Below the pieces are notes generated by a model. It was not told the DNA's origin. It made no database searches and worked only from the letters and a program-made list of their open reading frames with translations. Both the position numbers and the translations under genes were made by a program. Of a DNA stretch of 64,000 nucleotides, positions 11,395-23,884 are shown piece by piece (position 1 is the first letter of the stretch; the number at the start of each line of letters is the position of its first letter). The stretch spans positions 238,699-302,698 of the forward strand of contig CACRXP010000302.1 in the NCBI GenBank assembly GCA_902702965.1. Reading direction: 5' to 3'. Source of the stretch: Spirometra erinaceieuropaei (lineage: Eukaryota > Platyhelminthes > Cestoda > Diphyllobothriidea > Diphyllobothriidae).

Positions 11395-11700
11395 CGTGTG
11401 TATGGATTTGACTGCGCAGGGCTATGAATACTGTCGCCAAATCGACATGTCGACTGACTGAGTTCTAAACGGAGGCATAGGATACAGTGGATTTTCGGCT
11501 TGTCTTGTTTCCGCCATGAACGATTGTCTTAGTGCCCGTGAAGTTAAGGTCATGACTCGTTTTGAAGGTGTGAAGGTGACACTTAAGATGATTCGTCACC
11601 CTATCGCACGGTCAGCTTATGAGAGTACAGTTTGGACACGCGTGAATGCTTCATGAGATGTGAGCGTTCTTTCTTTCATGGTCGCGGTGCTCGACGGTCT
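11395..11700 (-). mobile_element. Degenerate PLE endonuclease fragment, same family as 6.5 kb
   Basis: Shares with 6,650-6,850 the landmarks TGACTGCGCAGGGCT, TCGGCTTGTCTTGTTTCCG, GACTCGTTTTG.AGGTGTG and CACGGTCAGCTTATG in the same order and orientation. Many frameshifts leave no open frame. Confidence 0.65.
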
Positions 11701-11879
11701 TCTTTTTATTCATACAGCATCAACAATCTGAACGCCATGTTAGTATTGATACAGCTGTTATGCAGTCAATTTACAATGGCAGATCAGAGCCGAAAGTAAA
11801 CAAATATAGCGAAAGGGTTCGAATGCGTAAAGGAAGGGCGGTTTTGTGTCAGTGGTATAAAACGTTTCATTAGGTATCT

Positions 11880-12870
11880 GGGAAGGACATATGACAATCG
11901 AAAGTTCGGATTGTTTCTTTGAAAATAGAAGCGAACAGAAGAGCTCCAGCAGGCAGTCCAGGAGAAGAGGATGCGATCACTGACGTTTCGGATTTCCCCT
12001 TGAACCCATCACTGTAGCAGGACAGCGAGCAAGAATTGCTGGAAGACGTGCTAACTGTTGGAACAACTATCGCGAATGGACTAGTCCCAGGGAGCAGTCG
12101 TGAAAAAAGAGGCATGATCGCTGGAAGAAGAGCTTTAACCGCCTGACGTCTCGGATCCCTGCTCGAACCCATTATCAGAGACAATACATGCCGGTAGTTC
12201 GTGCACAAGGGGCTGCAGTATTTATAGCATGCAGTCATCATGCTTTCGCATATGAGAATATTTACGGTTCTCCCCTTCATCGGGGATCGTTGCAATTTGT
12301 GTGCTGGCAATTTGATGGCCGGCGCTCGCGTAGTTAATTGCTGCAATTTCATCACTTTGGTGTGATGATTGCTCGACCATCGGACTCATCGACCCTGGCG
12401 TTGGGAACAGTGTTCGCTTGTGCGTTCCCCGCGTGGCTAATTACTCCGCCTAGGCAAAGTCTCAGCACCGAGTATGGAAGGGGAAGATCATTGCACTTTT
12501 TAATGGACTGGGGGCCAGTGAACCATGACTTAAGCAGTCCGCAGTTTACGCGGTTGTCACCTCTAGCGACAACTCCGGCCTCCTTGAATTTGAACGTTTG
12601 GCCCGATCTAGTATAATGAGTCGCAACTTGATAGCTGGCGTCATTTCCCCGCACCGCTGCTGCGTGTTCGACCATTCTCGTTCGGAGCTGTCTTCCAGTT
12701 TTTTCGAAACAGTTGTTTGTCTGCAATTACACCAGACTCGGTAAACGACTACAGATGTTTCTTACCGTGATAGGCCTCCAACAAAATATTTGCGGATTAC
12801 TACATTCGTTGAAGTGTAAAAAGCGTCTTCTTATCGATTTTATACATAACATGTTTTACTTTATGTTCTT
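11880..12870 (-). mobile_element. Penelope-like element, 3' coding end plus two terminal-repeat pieces
   Basis: Minus-strand coding part 12,726-12,352 reads TGRQLRTRMVEHAAAVRGND, then SYQVATHYTRSGQTFKF and LKSWFTGPQSIKKCNDLPLP. This is the C-terminal half of the GIY-YIG domain and tail of the window's most abundant PLE family. Upstream to about 12,870 the same family continues (VVYRVWCNC in another frame, then a TAATCCGCAAATA segment shared with 36.3 kb). Downstream come two pieces of terminal repeat, 12,095-12,330 and 11,930-12,030. A frameshift lies within the endonuclease. Confidence 0.8.
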
Positions 12871-12954
12871 TTGAAGGCAAATCACAAATTTCTTTGTAGC
12901 TTCCTCACAATCCATACAGGAAACATTGGCACTCGCTCTCTTACAACGGTCCCA

Positions 12955-13325
12955 CCCGCCAGAGACAATACATGCCGGTAGTTCCTGCACAAGGGGCCGC
13001 AGTATTTATAGGATGCTATCGCTATGCTACCGCATACCTTCAGATACTGTTGCAATTGGTTCGATGACTGCACGATGGCCGATATTCCAGTCGTTAATCG
13101 TCGCAATTTCGTCACGTGTGTTAGTTGTTAGTGAAATTATTGCTAGATCATCTGGCAAATTGATCCTGGCGTTTGGAACAGTGTTCATCTATGCGCTCCC
13201 CGCAACGCGTGCACAAGGCGACTGCATCATATAAATACTGCATCCGATGATGGGTTCCAGCAAGAATCCTGAAAGTCTTGCAGAGAAAGTTCTTATTCCA
13301 GCGATCACGGCCCCATCTTAACAAC
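12955..13325. mobile_element. Inverted pair of PLE terminal-repeat fragments
   Basis: 12,955-13,060 is a minus fragment (AGAGACAATACATGCCGGTAGTTC...GCAGTATTTATAGGATGC). 13,195-13,320 is a plus fragment (GTGCACAAGGCGACTGCATC...GATGATGGGTTCCAGC) with a decayed ribozyme core. The sequence between resembles the PLE 3' untranslated end. Confidence 0.55.
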
Positions 13326-13879
13326 TACCTCGAACGATAAACGAGGTTGGCCTAGTTCCAGCACAGACATCTTATCATTTAAGGCCAGGACAGAGCAGCC
13401 AAAATGCCACACAATACTCACTTGAAAATGCCGCTTGATTACAGTCCACAGCTCTGCCCCGGAACATCCGAGATGAGCTGAGACATGGAAGAGAATTTAC
13501 CAAAATCTTTCACATAACTAACCGAGCACCGTTAAGCTTCAAAGTAGCCGTTCTCTGCAGTCAGATACCAGTCCGGCCAGCAGAGACCAGACTGTAGGCT
13601 TCAAGGCAAATCACTAGTGCACATTATTATTCCGCAGTCAGAAGAGATGGGCACGCGCCTCTCGCATCTGACTTCCAAGGCCGCTACATCAACATATAAC
13701 AAGCCTATTAGTAGAGATTTGGGTTTTAGAGAGAGGTCTGTCCAGATCACACATCAGCATGATTAGAAGTCCGCATCTATTGTCCCAACACTTCCTTCCG
13801 TCCACTCCCGACGCCGCAGCTTCAACATAAACTGTCCCTGTTCCTATTCTCTGGCCGTTTGCCTCACGTATAACGTCGC

Positions 13880-14215
13880 TGACCAGCTGCAAGCAAAAGG
13901 GCTCACAATTAATTACCTGCCACGGTAATTAATTGCAGTTGCAGCCATGATTTCCTAAAGATGGTTGCCTGTACACATGACTACGTTCAGGTTTTTGATT
14001 CCGTTTTTAGGCGGAAACAAAATTGGCAATGCCGGCATCCTTCCGTGCGCGGATTGATGCGCCTTTCCTCGCAAATGCTGCCGATAAGTCAGCAGACACT
14101 TTTTTGACTGGATGCCTGGCAAACGGCTGAAATGTCTTATCGCCTATAAAAACATTTGACTGCCGAACGGGCCCCGACGTTCCGGATATGCGCACAGAAC
14201 TTTTCATTGACGCTT
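13880..14215. repeat. Dispersed repeat, copy 1 (second copy about 21,065-21,790)
   Basis: Blocks shared with 21,065-21,130 and 21,590-21,760 include AAGCAAAA.G.GCTCA.AATTAAT.CCTGC, ATGATTTCTAAAG-like then TG.ACATGAC, and CGCAAATGCTG. The second copy is split by about 450 bp of other sequence. No coding content is seen. Both copies lie just before a foldback element. Confidence 0.45.
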
Positions 14216-14428
14216 CAGTGGCAGTATATATCTAGGAGTGTTTTTTTCGGGTTTAAAGATAGGGTGATGTTCCACAACTGCATTAAGGCGAATTTCAATG
14301 ATAATTTGCTGAGAGACGTCAGTAAATTTAAAATTTTATTTGAAACCCTCCTCTTAATTTCCTTACAAAGCGAAAATTGCTTAGGATTAGTTCTAGCCTG
14401 GCAAAATAGACTAACTACGAATTGTGTC

Positions 14429-15390
14429 CAGTAGGTGGGCTGACTCATTAAATGTCAACCGAAGTTCCAAAATGCGTCTTCGTTTCGAAAAGATTAATTA
14501 AGCTGGGTCGTAAAACTAATCTTCTTGCAACGTAATTCTATAATAATTCATTTACCTCATAATGCCGGCTTTCGAACGAACTTCTTTTCGGCTGCAAGTA
14601 AAATCCATACTCTGTAAAAAATGACTGCTTAGGTAGCATGTATTTTTCTAATTGACTTTCGATTCTCTTAAAAATTCAATTATATTGCATCGAAATCATG
14701 CATAAAGATACCTATCCTTTTGTTCCTTCAGTAGAAAATCGTGTCCAATGTCATACTCGAGGGAAGGGCATAAATTGGTTTAAAAATCTCTTCCGATTCC
14801 CGAGTAATTTGGAACGCGGCCTTCCTTTGCACTTGCATTCAGAGTTTTCAAATTACAAGCTGTATATTTTTCGCGTACGGAAAACCAAACACTCCTCTAA
14901 GATATTTAGAAGATACTTTATAGTGTTCATAAAATTTAGAGATGGATTTGAGCCATATTGTAAACTTTACAAGCCACTGTGGTAAATGCAGATACATAAT
15001 GTTTTATAAACGGCCATTTCACATTATTAAGTTATTTCACAATTATAAATTTTTTAAAACTGTACTACGCCCTTCCTCTGAGTATAAATTTGGAAAAAGG
15101 CGTCATTTCCTACCAAATGAGCAAGAGAATGAATATTTTATGCATGCTTTCGATGCAATATAACTGAATTTTTAAGGACATCGAAAATCAATTTAAAAAA
15201 TCCATGCTACATAAGCATTCATATTTTACAGATTATGAATTTCGTATGCAGCCGGCATCATGAGGTAACTTAATTATTAAAGAATTACGCTGCATGGTGA
15301 TTACTTTACGACCCTGTTTAATTAATCTTTTAAAAGCGAAAACACATTTCAGAATTCCGTCTGACATTTAATGAGTTAGCTTACATACTG
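14429..15390. mobile_element. Long-TIR foldback element, subfamily A
   Basis: The left end CAGTAGGTGGGCTGACTCAT is mirrored by ATGAGTTAGCTTACATACTG at the right end, and the interior is palindromic over most of its 962 bp. For example, AAAATTCAATTATATTGCAT on the left mirrors ATGCAATATAACTGAATTTTT on the right. TA follows the right end. No transposase frame is present. Confidence 0.75.
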
Positions 15391-17162
15391 TAAGTTCATT
15401 ATATTCCAAACCAGGTACTATATCAAAGTCGTACTTGCAGTTTGCAGATGTTTCTGTTGACAGAGAACGCTACTCGCACACAAGCTGACATCCAACATTG
15501 TCCATAAATTTTCTTCTGAAACTCCAGTTTTCAAAAATGACGTTAGGAATTTGATTGCATTTGAACGATCCGAAACTCAGCAAACTCATTCACTGCAGCG
15601 TTTGCTATTACAACTCACGAAGCAGATAAAACGATGTTTTTTCGTTATTTGCCGTTTTCGCAACGGCCCGTCGGCCAAATTATATACTTGAGTAATATAA
15701 ATCAAAATTCTCGAAATTCTTGCCACTGTGCCAAGATGTTCGGGAAAAAACTACTCTTCTAAATAAAAATTTCCTGTGCAGACACGAACACAGAGGACAG
15801 AAGTACAAACTAGTGGAAGGTTAATTTAACAATACAGCTCCCCGACATTTGGCTTAGCAAATAAAATTTGCATACTCTAAACGCTCTAGTAAATAGCTTG
15901 ATCAGGTACAACGGGTAGGTATCTTTCATGTACAACATAAAGCATTTCCCCTGTTTTACAGTGGTACACTTTGAGTCGCACTTTTTCCTTTGAAGAAAGC
16001 TATTAGGCCTAACCGTGCCGACTACTTTTAAAATGTACTCTTTGGAAAGATGGTTGTCTACGGCTTTGAGGCAAGTCATCTGAGAACGCTAACTGTATTG
16101 CCTAACCTGTAGATATCTTAAATAATTGAGAAAGTCCGGCTGGGAAATGTCTGCTTTCATCAAACGGAGCCAGCGCATTTGAAAAGCAACTACAAATAAT
16201 TCGGATATACCTTTTCCGGCGAGAAACAGGTTGGCCTGTAAAAGGCTTTGAGTCTTTAGATTTTTAGCGAAAACTAGATGCTCAAACCTTTTAGTACTGT
16301 CCATTTTACTTATACCAAAGCCGTCTCATGCTGTTTTCCGCATATCCGGAAGATAATTTAGAGCGTGCATTCTAAAAATGGACATTTAGAAATCGGCCTA
16401 TTCTGTCCAGCCCCCTTTGGCAGAGACTGAAAACTAATCCACGATTGTGCTTAAGAGCCCATACACTTCACGCGGGTTAGCAAGACTGTTAAAATTATGC
16501 CATTTTTATCCTCGATATTTTAAGTATCCCATTAGATGGTCTAACATGAAAGGCTAGGGTTTAGAGCCAACAAATTGCCCTTGTGAAAAAGCTCTCTGAC
16601 AATCTAGATTCTTAGTCTTACTATAAAAGACCGCATTTTAACGAAATTGCCAAGACAGCTATTACAGTTCTGGGGTTTATTCTTTCACAGAGTTTAGAAC
16701 ATCTGGGATTCCTGTTTCGCTCTTAGCTACCTTTGCGATTTGCCTATCAATCTATACTTTGTTATCTGATTCATTTATGGAAGAATTTTTTAGGTGACGT
16801 TTAAAATCCAAAGAAGTTTCATAATACAGCTATTAGATACCATTTATAAAATTCAGAGAAAAATGCGGCTATTTTGTTTTTTTTGCCCGAGGAAGAAAAT
16901 GTCTTTTTAAAACCATGCAATATTCAGTTACCTTTAAAACCTAAATGATTGAAAAGGGCCGATTACACTGCCCTGGTTTCAAGAGTAAGCGCAATGTGGG
17001 TATCGAAAGTAAAGAAAAACGAAAGGGGATGCTGCAATCGTTAGTGCGGAAAGTAGCCAAGGTTGAAACAGAAAAGGCAACCTGATGTATGAAAAATATG
17101 CCACGAGATTCGAAGAAGCCTTAAACCCCAGCAAAAGATCTGATTCCCAGAACGCGCGAGAT

Positions 17163-17525
17163 AGCAATACCCTAAACCTAACGGTAGACGAAACCGTAAC
17201 CTCAAAAGTAAACCTGATCCCTAACGTAATTATAAATCAAGCGATAACTCTAAGCCCGCCACAAGCCCTTACCCTTACCTCAAGCCTATCCTTGACCCTG
17301 ATCCAAATCCCAACCTTAAACTTAACCCAAACCCTAACCCATATAATCTCAGTCGTATCTTGACCCTAACACTAACCCTAACCCCAACCCTCACACTAAA
17401 CGTAAACCTGAACCGCAATTCAAACCCTTACTCTAACCGGAACCCTTAAACATAACACAAATCCCAACCCTGAACTTAATACTTAGCCTGACACTAACCC
17501 AAACCCTTAAATCAACCCTACCTCT
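17163..17525. repeat. Degenerate interstitial telomere-like (CCCTAA)n tract
   Basis: About 360 bp dominated by CCCTAA variants on the plus strand: ACCCTAAACCTAACGG, AACCCAAACCCTAACCC, GACCCTAACACTAACCCTAA, CCCCAACCCT and so on. Units vary from 6 to about 8 bp, with many C-to-T and insertion changes. It corresponds to the TTAGGG telomere repeat of flatworms and most animals on the minus strand. The open frames across it are artefacts of the repeat. Confidence 0.85.
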
Positions 17526-18040
17526 AAACTGAAACATCAGGTTGCCCTTTTCCATTTTAGTCCTGGTTACTTTCCCACTAATGATTCTAGCATCCTCCTT
17601 TGCACACTTCACTTGCAATGGCGGCATTGCGCTTGCACTTGGGACGAGGACAGCGTAACCGACCCCTGCCAAATGATTTTCGTTGTGAAGTTCATAAGTA
17701 GCATTCGGCATGTGTAATTCCACTTGACATCGCAACCTTATTTGCCTTGATATGCCACCAATACCACTGACTCTCTAGGCAAATCTACCAATATCCCGGA
17801 TTGCCGTCCCATCAATTGGGTTTTTTCTGTTTCGATTCCAAAATATCAATGATTTGTATATACCTCTTCACGCATTCTCCTCTTTAACGACTCGTGGTAT
17901 TTTTAGTCCCCTAGGCCCTATTACTTTCCAGTTATTAAAATCGTTTGGATCCAAAAGGACCGTTCTAACAAAGGTCTTGAATACTGCAATGGTCGCTTCA
18001 GACTTCTCAGCCGTCGTCAATCAGGTCTGTTAAGGCTTGC

Positions 18041-18110
18041 TGAAGACTGACTGCCGACAAATGAAACGTTAGAAATGGCCATTCCAGTCGCCATCGTCTT
18101 CGTCTGTGTC
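18041..18110 (+). mobile_element. SINE-like tail fragment, degenerate
   Basis: Shares AGAAATGGCCATTCCAGTC and the TCTTCGTCTGTGTCC end with the SINE-like copies at 23.9 and 54.8 kb. The CTGACGA box is altered to CTGCCGA. GACTG and CAGTC can still pair as stem I. No tRNA-like head was recognised upstream. Confidence 0.5.
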
Positions 18111-20539
18111 CTCCTTCTCCCAAATGCCAAAAGTCTCTAAGCGCCTGCTCTTCAGGCCTCTAAACTGAGCGACTAGGCCTCGTAACCTGTTCGGTGATCA
18201 GGCCTTTTGAAAAAGTCATTGACTGTCTTTTTATCGTTCGGTGTACCACCAAGGCTGTTTGCATATTAAATGAAGAACATCAACCCTTCAGCACGTTTAC
18301 CCCACTCATAGATTATTTGCAACTTCCTCTGAAGTTGTGATCCCACAATGCAGAATTTCGTGGATCTTATTTTTTATGTGAGAGCCACCCGGAATTTATA
18401 GGCAATGTAAGCGCCCCTAGTGTCTGCCAGGGTTATTCGTTTCGTAACCTTAGGGCCGTCTACGCTGAGGTAAGTTAGTTGTTAGGATCAACAACGGGCT
18501 TGTTAAACAGGAACATTTTTCGCGAAACCAACGTTTTCATTCCTAAACACTTTTGCAATAGGGCGATCCAACCGTTTTTATTTTTATTTTGGTTATACGA
18601 TGAAAAACTTGCTGTCAGTATGATAAATCGTTCAGCATTTGTATACTATAGACTGCCTGTCCGCCCCAGCGGCTGGTGAATTCCAGCTTAAATATTCACA
18701 CATGCCTTCACTCCTACGGCTTACGCGACTAACTTCTGAGATGGTCAAAAACGGAGATGTCAAAAATGGAATGCCGGCAGCTCTTTCCGGCAGCGGCAGA
18801 ACATTGGCGAAACGCGTGCTTGGACTTTTAGCTAGCACCTGCGTTGTCAACTATGGCACATCGTGCCATCTCAGTATATACTACTTTATAACGGGCATCT
18901 GCTGGCCTGCATACTTTTTAAATGCTTTTAGCAGAAGGAAGTGGTATTTTCAATAGAACGCGGGTTCTGAGAACGCCCATTGCGCGCCTAACTGGTAACA
19001 AAGCTCGCCAGACAATATAAACTTAATGGCAGAGGGCGGAAGAATTATCTCCGAGCTAACATAAACGACGAATCATCCCGGCATCAACCCTTTGGCCTGT
19101 TTCCGTGCGTTAGGGAGGTCATCCTTAGGTTTTGGGAACATTTCAAGGATAACTAGTCTGAAAACGGAGTATGCCTTGGAAATAACAATAACAATCCCGA
19201 TTAACGTCGACTCACGTTGTGCACCGATCCTTCTAACTAGGAACAGAGTGTATACCATTTTGCCTTTCTTGCAAAAGTAAAGACATGTAGGACAATTTAT
19301 AAAAAGAAAATATTCTAGTCTACGTCTTTAAGAAGAATACTTCTCCACAAACTGTGCGATATAAAATTCCAAAGCGATTTGGGTAGACATTGTAAGGAAT
19401 TGCACGCGATTTTCAGGCAGTAAATGCCCTTGCCCTTTCGGCATAATCGACGAATTTCTATCATGACGTTTAGAAGACATGGCGTGACATTCAAAAACAC
19501 TTGTTTAAATCAGCATGCTTCTTACGTGGGCTAAAAAATTTGCCGATATGAAACTACACGCACAACAAAAATCACTCCTCAAAAGTCAAAAATAAGAAAT
19601 ATGAAATCAGAAAAATATGATTTTCAGAGGATCAGATATTTTAGGGACACAGCAACCGGAGTTTAAGTTTCTTGGGAAACTACAGACAAGACAATTGTAG
19701 ATTTAAGAAGCCTAGACTTTTAATCTTGTCAAATCTAGTTACTTTAAGAGATAAGTGTTGAAAGCTATTAAAACCAAACTCGATAATCCGAATGAAGGAA
19801 AACGGAATAAGTGTCAGATTAATTTTTTTCGAGTAGCCAGCCTGAAAGCGGTAGGCTTTTGTCAGGTGTTTTGGTAGATTTTAAAAAGTTACCTGAATGC
19901 TCGCTCGTAAAAGTTTCCGATGCGTTCAAGCCGTGCACTCTCTGTTGAGTGTCGAAATCCCATCGAGGTCGTCAGGACTTCCACAATTAGGTGTTTATAC
20001 TTAAAATCTGCCAAAACACTAGTCAATCCAAATCGACTGTTAATAAAGTTTCAGATTCAGAAGGGACTTCTTCGTAAATAAGGCTTTCCCTTTTAACCAA
20101 AAGTGATAACCTGGGTTGATTCCATAAGCTTCATTAAGTCGATTTCACAGTAGAGGTCAGGTGACAAAAGCAACTGCGAGGACAATTATTGCGAGGCAAG
20201 GAGTTTTCTTGTTAACGCATGTTTGGCGCACTCTAAATATCGGCGCCTATCACGGGCCAACACTGTGTCAACGCCTAGAGCAAAAAGCTTTGATTTTAAG
20301 TGAAAGCTGGTTCTGCGAACTCCACATTCTGCACTCGGTTGGTAACTAGAAGGGCGATGGAGAACCGTCGTCAGCCAAACGCTCGTCCTTATAGGAGATT
20401 TTCAATAGAGGACAGGAGAATTAATCTCGTCAGGAATCAACCACCACCTATCCTCGCGTGTACCGCCAAGTTAAACTAGTCAACGGTAAGCCGACCTACA
20501 GAGGACCCCAGGCACCTGTATCCGGACTGACCATGCGCC

Positions 20540-20905
20540 AGGTGTATTTGTTTATTTCTCAGAGGTTTCGAACTCATGCAGAAGTACATCGTCAGTAATG
20601 AAAACAGCAGCATAACGGGCAACAGTTATGGCGGGTATTTTTGCCAATCAACGATCAGTGACGCATGTCGGGATGTGATTGGACAGGGCTTTCTAAGCCA
20701 ACTTTAGATCAATATATCGGTCGATTGAGTTCTAAACCAAGACGCAGAAGACAATCGATCTTCGGCTTGTCTTGTTTCCGGCGTGAGCGATTGTCTTGGT
20801 GGCTGGGGCGTTAAACCCGTGACTTGTTTCGTAGGTGTACGTCCCACCACACGGCCGGTTTACGACAGAATAATTTAGGCACGCAATACGATTCACTACG
20901 CCTGA
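20540..20905 (-). mobile_element. Degenerate PLE 3' end with terminal-repeat ribozyme remnant
   Basis: 20,640-20,905 matches the endonuclease region of the 6.5-kb PLE (GGACAGGGCT, TTCGGCTTGTCTTGTTTCCGG, GTTAAACCCGTGAC.TG.TTCGTAGGTGT). The adjoining 20,540-20,610 on the minus strand gives CTGACGATGTACTTCTGCAT, then GAGTTCGAAACCTCTGAG, a hammerhead-like core with a changed cleavage site. Together they suggest the 3' structure of that PLE family. Confidence 0.6.
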
Positions 20906-21806
20906 GCGTTCCTTGCAATTTGATCGCTACATATGGAAACTTTGTGCCGGCGGACAATCGCCGCACCTAGTCTGCAGCAGTTCGGTAGGCCGCGTCTTAA
21001 ACGCCCTCTACGAGGACTAGTGTGCAAAATATCGATGGGGGAGTTCCTCGAAAAGAGAACACGTAGGAGTTAGCTGACAAGTTGAAAGCAAAATGTGCTC
21101 AAAATTAATCGCCTGCTAGGGTACTTCATGGTAGTCAATTTTAAAACGAGTCCTCTGTATGCTCTTTTCTGCTGCCGATGTTTCTTATGTCTTTTTAATC
21201 GATATACTCATGCGACTACATTTCAAAATGGTCAAGCAATATGCCGGTCGAAAACTGGATGACGTTGGCCATCGCGTTCATTCTGAACTAATCTCCGCGA
21301 AGTCCGCCGCCCCATGCGCCGTGGCTTTCATAATATCTTCTGCTGAACAGCGACATATAAGCATTCTATATTACCATTCCTGGCACACCATCTCGCGTGT
21401 GAAAAGACACATATACAGAAACTAAGACCTGGACTGTTTCCGTGATAGCTGTTCCTGTTTGTGCTAACCTTTATGACTTTTGAGTAATTTGTTAACTTGT
21501 ACTCTGTCCGCAGTGAATGCAGTCCCATTTTGCTAGAAATGTTGAATTCATACTTTCAAAATAAAGCAAATTCATCTCTCTCTTGGTTGTAGTCATGAAT
21601 TTCTAAAGGTGATCGCCTGCATACATGACCTTGGTCGGCTTCTGACTTATTTTCAGCGGAGAATTTAGTGTTCCCTCACAACTGGCATAGTCAGATTTCA
21701 ATGCGCTGATTAATGCGCATTTTCTCGCAAATGCTGGAGTTAACTCAATAGCTGCGCGTGCCTTTTCTTACGGACTGCTGTCTTGGGTCTGAATCCCTTT
21801 GAGGTG

Positions 21807-22669
21807 CATTGCGTGATAGATCTCATGAAATGTTGACCGCAATTCCGAATTGCGTTTCCAATTAGCCAGGATTACATAAGTGGGGTTGTAATATCGATTA
21901 TCATGCGGCATAATCCTGTAGTATTTTGGGCTCGATAGGATGTCGGCCTTTGAAGGTACTTTTATTCGATCCCCTCCAAAAACTAAATTTGGTAAATAAT
22001 GACCAGTTAATTAGCATGCATTTCGCACATTGATTTTTAATTGTCTTATAAACATAAACATATTTTATAGAAAACGGGCGCAAAACTAAGCTCTCCTTTA
22101 CTCGTTTGGTAGAAAAGCACACTACCTTTCCCATGAATACCAAAACGAAGTGCATATTTTGGTTTTGAAAGGTTTTTCAATCCATTAAGAATATAGGGTT
22201 CAGAAAATTTTGCAATGGATGCGGATTATCTTATACATTTCATGAGGAACATTGATAAATGGACATGAGTGATGCTATATGAACGGATACCGGACGGTCT
22301 TAAAAATCTCATGATGAGAAGCCTTTTAAAACCGAATAATAACCTTTCTTAGGGGATAACATATAAAGACAATGTGATTTTCTACCAAATGGGCAGAGGA
22401 AAGCATATTTTGCGCGTGTTTCTTGTAAAATATACTTGAATTTATAAGATCATCGAAAGTCAGGGTAAAAAATGCATGCCACGTAAGTTGTCATTTTTTA
22501 CAGAGTGCGGTTTCTACAGGAGGTTAAGCAAACGTGAGTCCAAATGCTGAAATATTACAGAAATATGCTGCATGATAATCAACATTGCAACCCCACCTAA
22601 GTAATCGTTCTTAATCTAAAACTTATTTCAAACTGTTGGCCAAGATTTCATGAGATCGGTCACTGACTG
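21807..22669. mobile_element. Long-TIR foldback element, subfamily B
   Basis: The left end CATTGCGTGATAGATCTCATGAAATGTTG mirrors CATGAGATCGGTCACTGACTG at the right. Interior mirrored blocks include GTGGGGTTGTAATATCGATTAT and its right-hand counterpart ATAATCAACATTGCAACCCCAC. Length about 863 bp; ends are eroded. No protein is encoded. Confidence 0.7.
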
Positions 22670-23283
22670 TGTGGTTACTGTAAAAGCAGTAAAATTGCGT
22701 GGTGTCCACTGACTTTCTGCAAACTGTCGTCCCAATATCGGCTCTGAAACAGGCAACTATTCGTACTGTTCCTCCTTCTCGGAGCCGCTGGACCTCCAAG
22801 GTCATCTGGAAATGCCAACTTTGCGCATTCCCTTTCTGTGACTAGTAGACAGTCCACTCAATGAAAGGGTCGAGTGGCGGGAACCTATTCATGCGTGTGT
22901 CAGGCCCAGTCAACTTTGACCCGAAATATCATTTGCGTGCCAAATAATGCAGAATTTAGTTCTGAGATGATGTTGGTGGACTTACGTTTTAGATTATTCT
23001 TCGTCAGGCTAGTGCACTAATATAGCCAATACTCATGTGCATATTCAACTTTGTCAATGCAGTCAGAAACAACATTCGTTTTGGCAAGGCGGGAGCTGTA
23101 ACGCAAGTACTCATTAAGTACCCTGAACACCGAGAGGTCCCTAGATTGCTTAAGTTCTGGATTACTTAGCACATCCATTTGGTTTTCGGATGATTACATT
23201 GATCATTTGAATGACCAAAATCGAAAATGTTTTAAAACCTGCGGGTCGACTAAAAGCAGCATATAACGGACTATGTATGATTC

Positions 23284-23877
23284 TTGTTAGCCGCAAAAAA
23301 GTGGTGCAAGAATGCGACTAACGGCCTCGGAGACGTTCTTGATGTACGAGCGATCCCGTACATCAGGAACGTCTTGGAGGCCGTTAACCGCCTTCTTGCA
23401 CCACTTGGAGTTGGAGTTGCACACAGACCGGAGGTCACCATGAGGCGTCAGGTGATGAGACCAAAAGACCCACTGCCACGACATGAAACATCTGCAGTTG
23501 CGGACAAGGCAACTACGTCGGAGAAACTGGAAGACTGCTTCGAACGTGAATTGCCAAACACGAGGCAGCGGTACGGAGAAATGACGCCAACTCTCAGGTC
23601 GACGAGACCCGGCCACACATTCAAGTTCGACGAGGCCGAAATTCTCGCGAGAGGGGATAATCGTGTGAGCGGAGGGTTGCTTGAGTCATGGTTCACAGGA
23701 CCTCAGTCTATCGACAAGTGCGACGACATCCCCACTCCATATTCCGTGTTGAAGCTTAGGCTGGACAAAGTAATTGACCACTCGAGGAGCGCGCGAGCCG
23801 GTGAGCCAGATGGCCGAGCAATCATGACGCCAGCATCCAACACGGGTGATGAGATTTCAGCAATTAACTACTTATAG
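23284..23877 (+). mobile_element. Penelope-like element, endonuclease/C-terminal fragment with one long open frame
   Basis: This 197-codon open stretch is the longest PLE frame of the main family here. It reads NVLEAVNRLLAPLGVGVAHR, PEVTMRRQVMRPKDPLPRHE, then LARGDNRVSGGLLESWFTGP, QSIDKCDDIPTPYSVLKLRL and DGRAIMTPASNTGDEISAIN. A deletion has removed the GIY-YIG core: TSAVADKATTSEKLEDCF replaces the usual VVYRIWCSC...GETGRQL. It is therefore a defective copy that happens to stay open. A terminal repeat follows at 24,140-24,340, interrupted by a SINE-like insertion at 23,885-24,085. Confidence 0.85.
23296..23408. repeat. Inverted repeat at the 5' end of the PLE copy
   Basis: The left arm AAGTGGTGCAAGAATGCG... 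and right arm ...CGCCTTCTTGCACCACTT are reverse complements over about 50 bp each. The centre is GATGTACGAGCGATCCCGTACATC. The right arm is genuine PLE coding sequence; the left arm is an inverted copy of it. Confidence 0.8.
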
Positions 23878-23884
23878 GCAGAAT

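Noticed and set aside
17085..17363. Open frames across the telomere-like tract
   Set aside because: Repeated Thr/Leu/Asn pattern is produced by CCCTAA-type repeats, not a protein.
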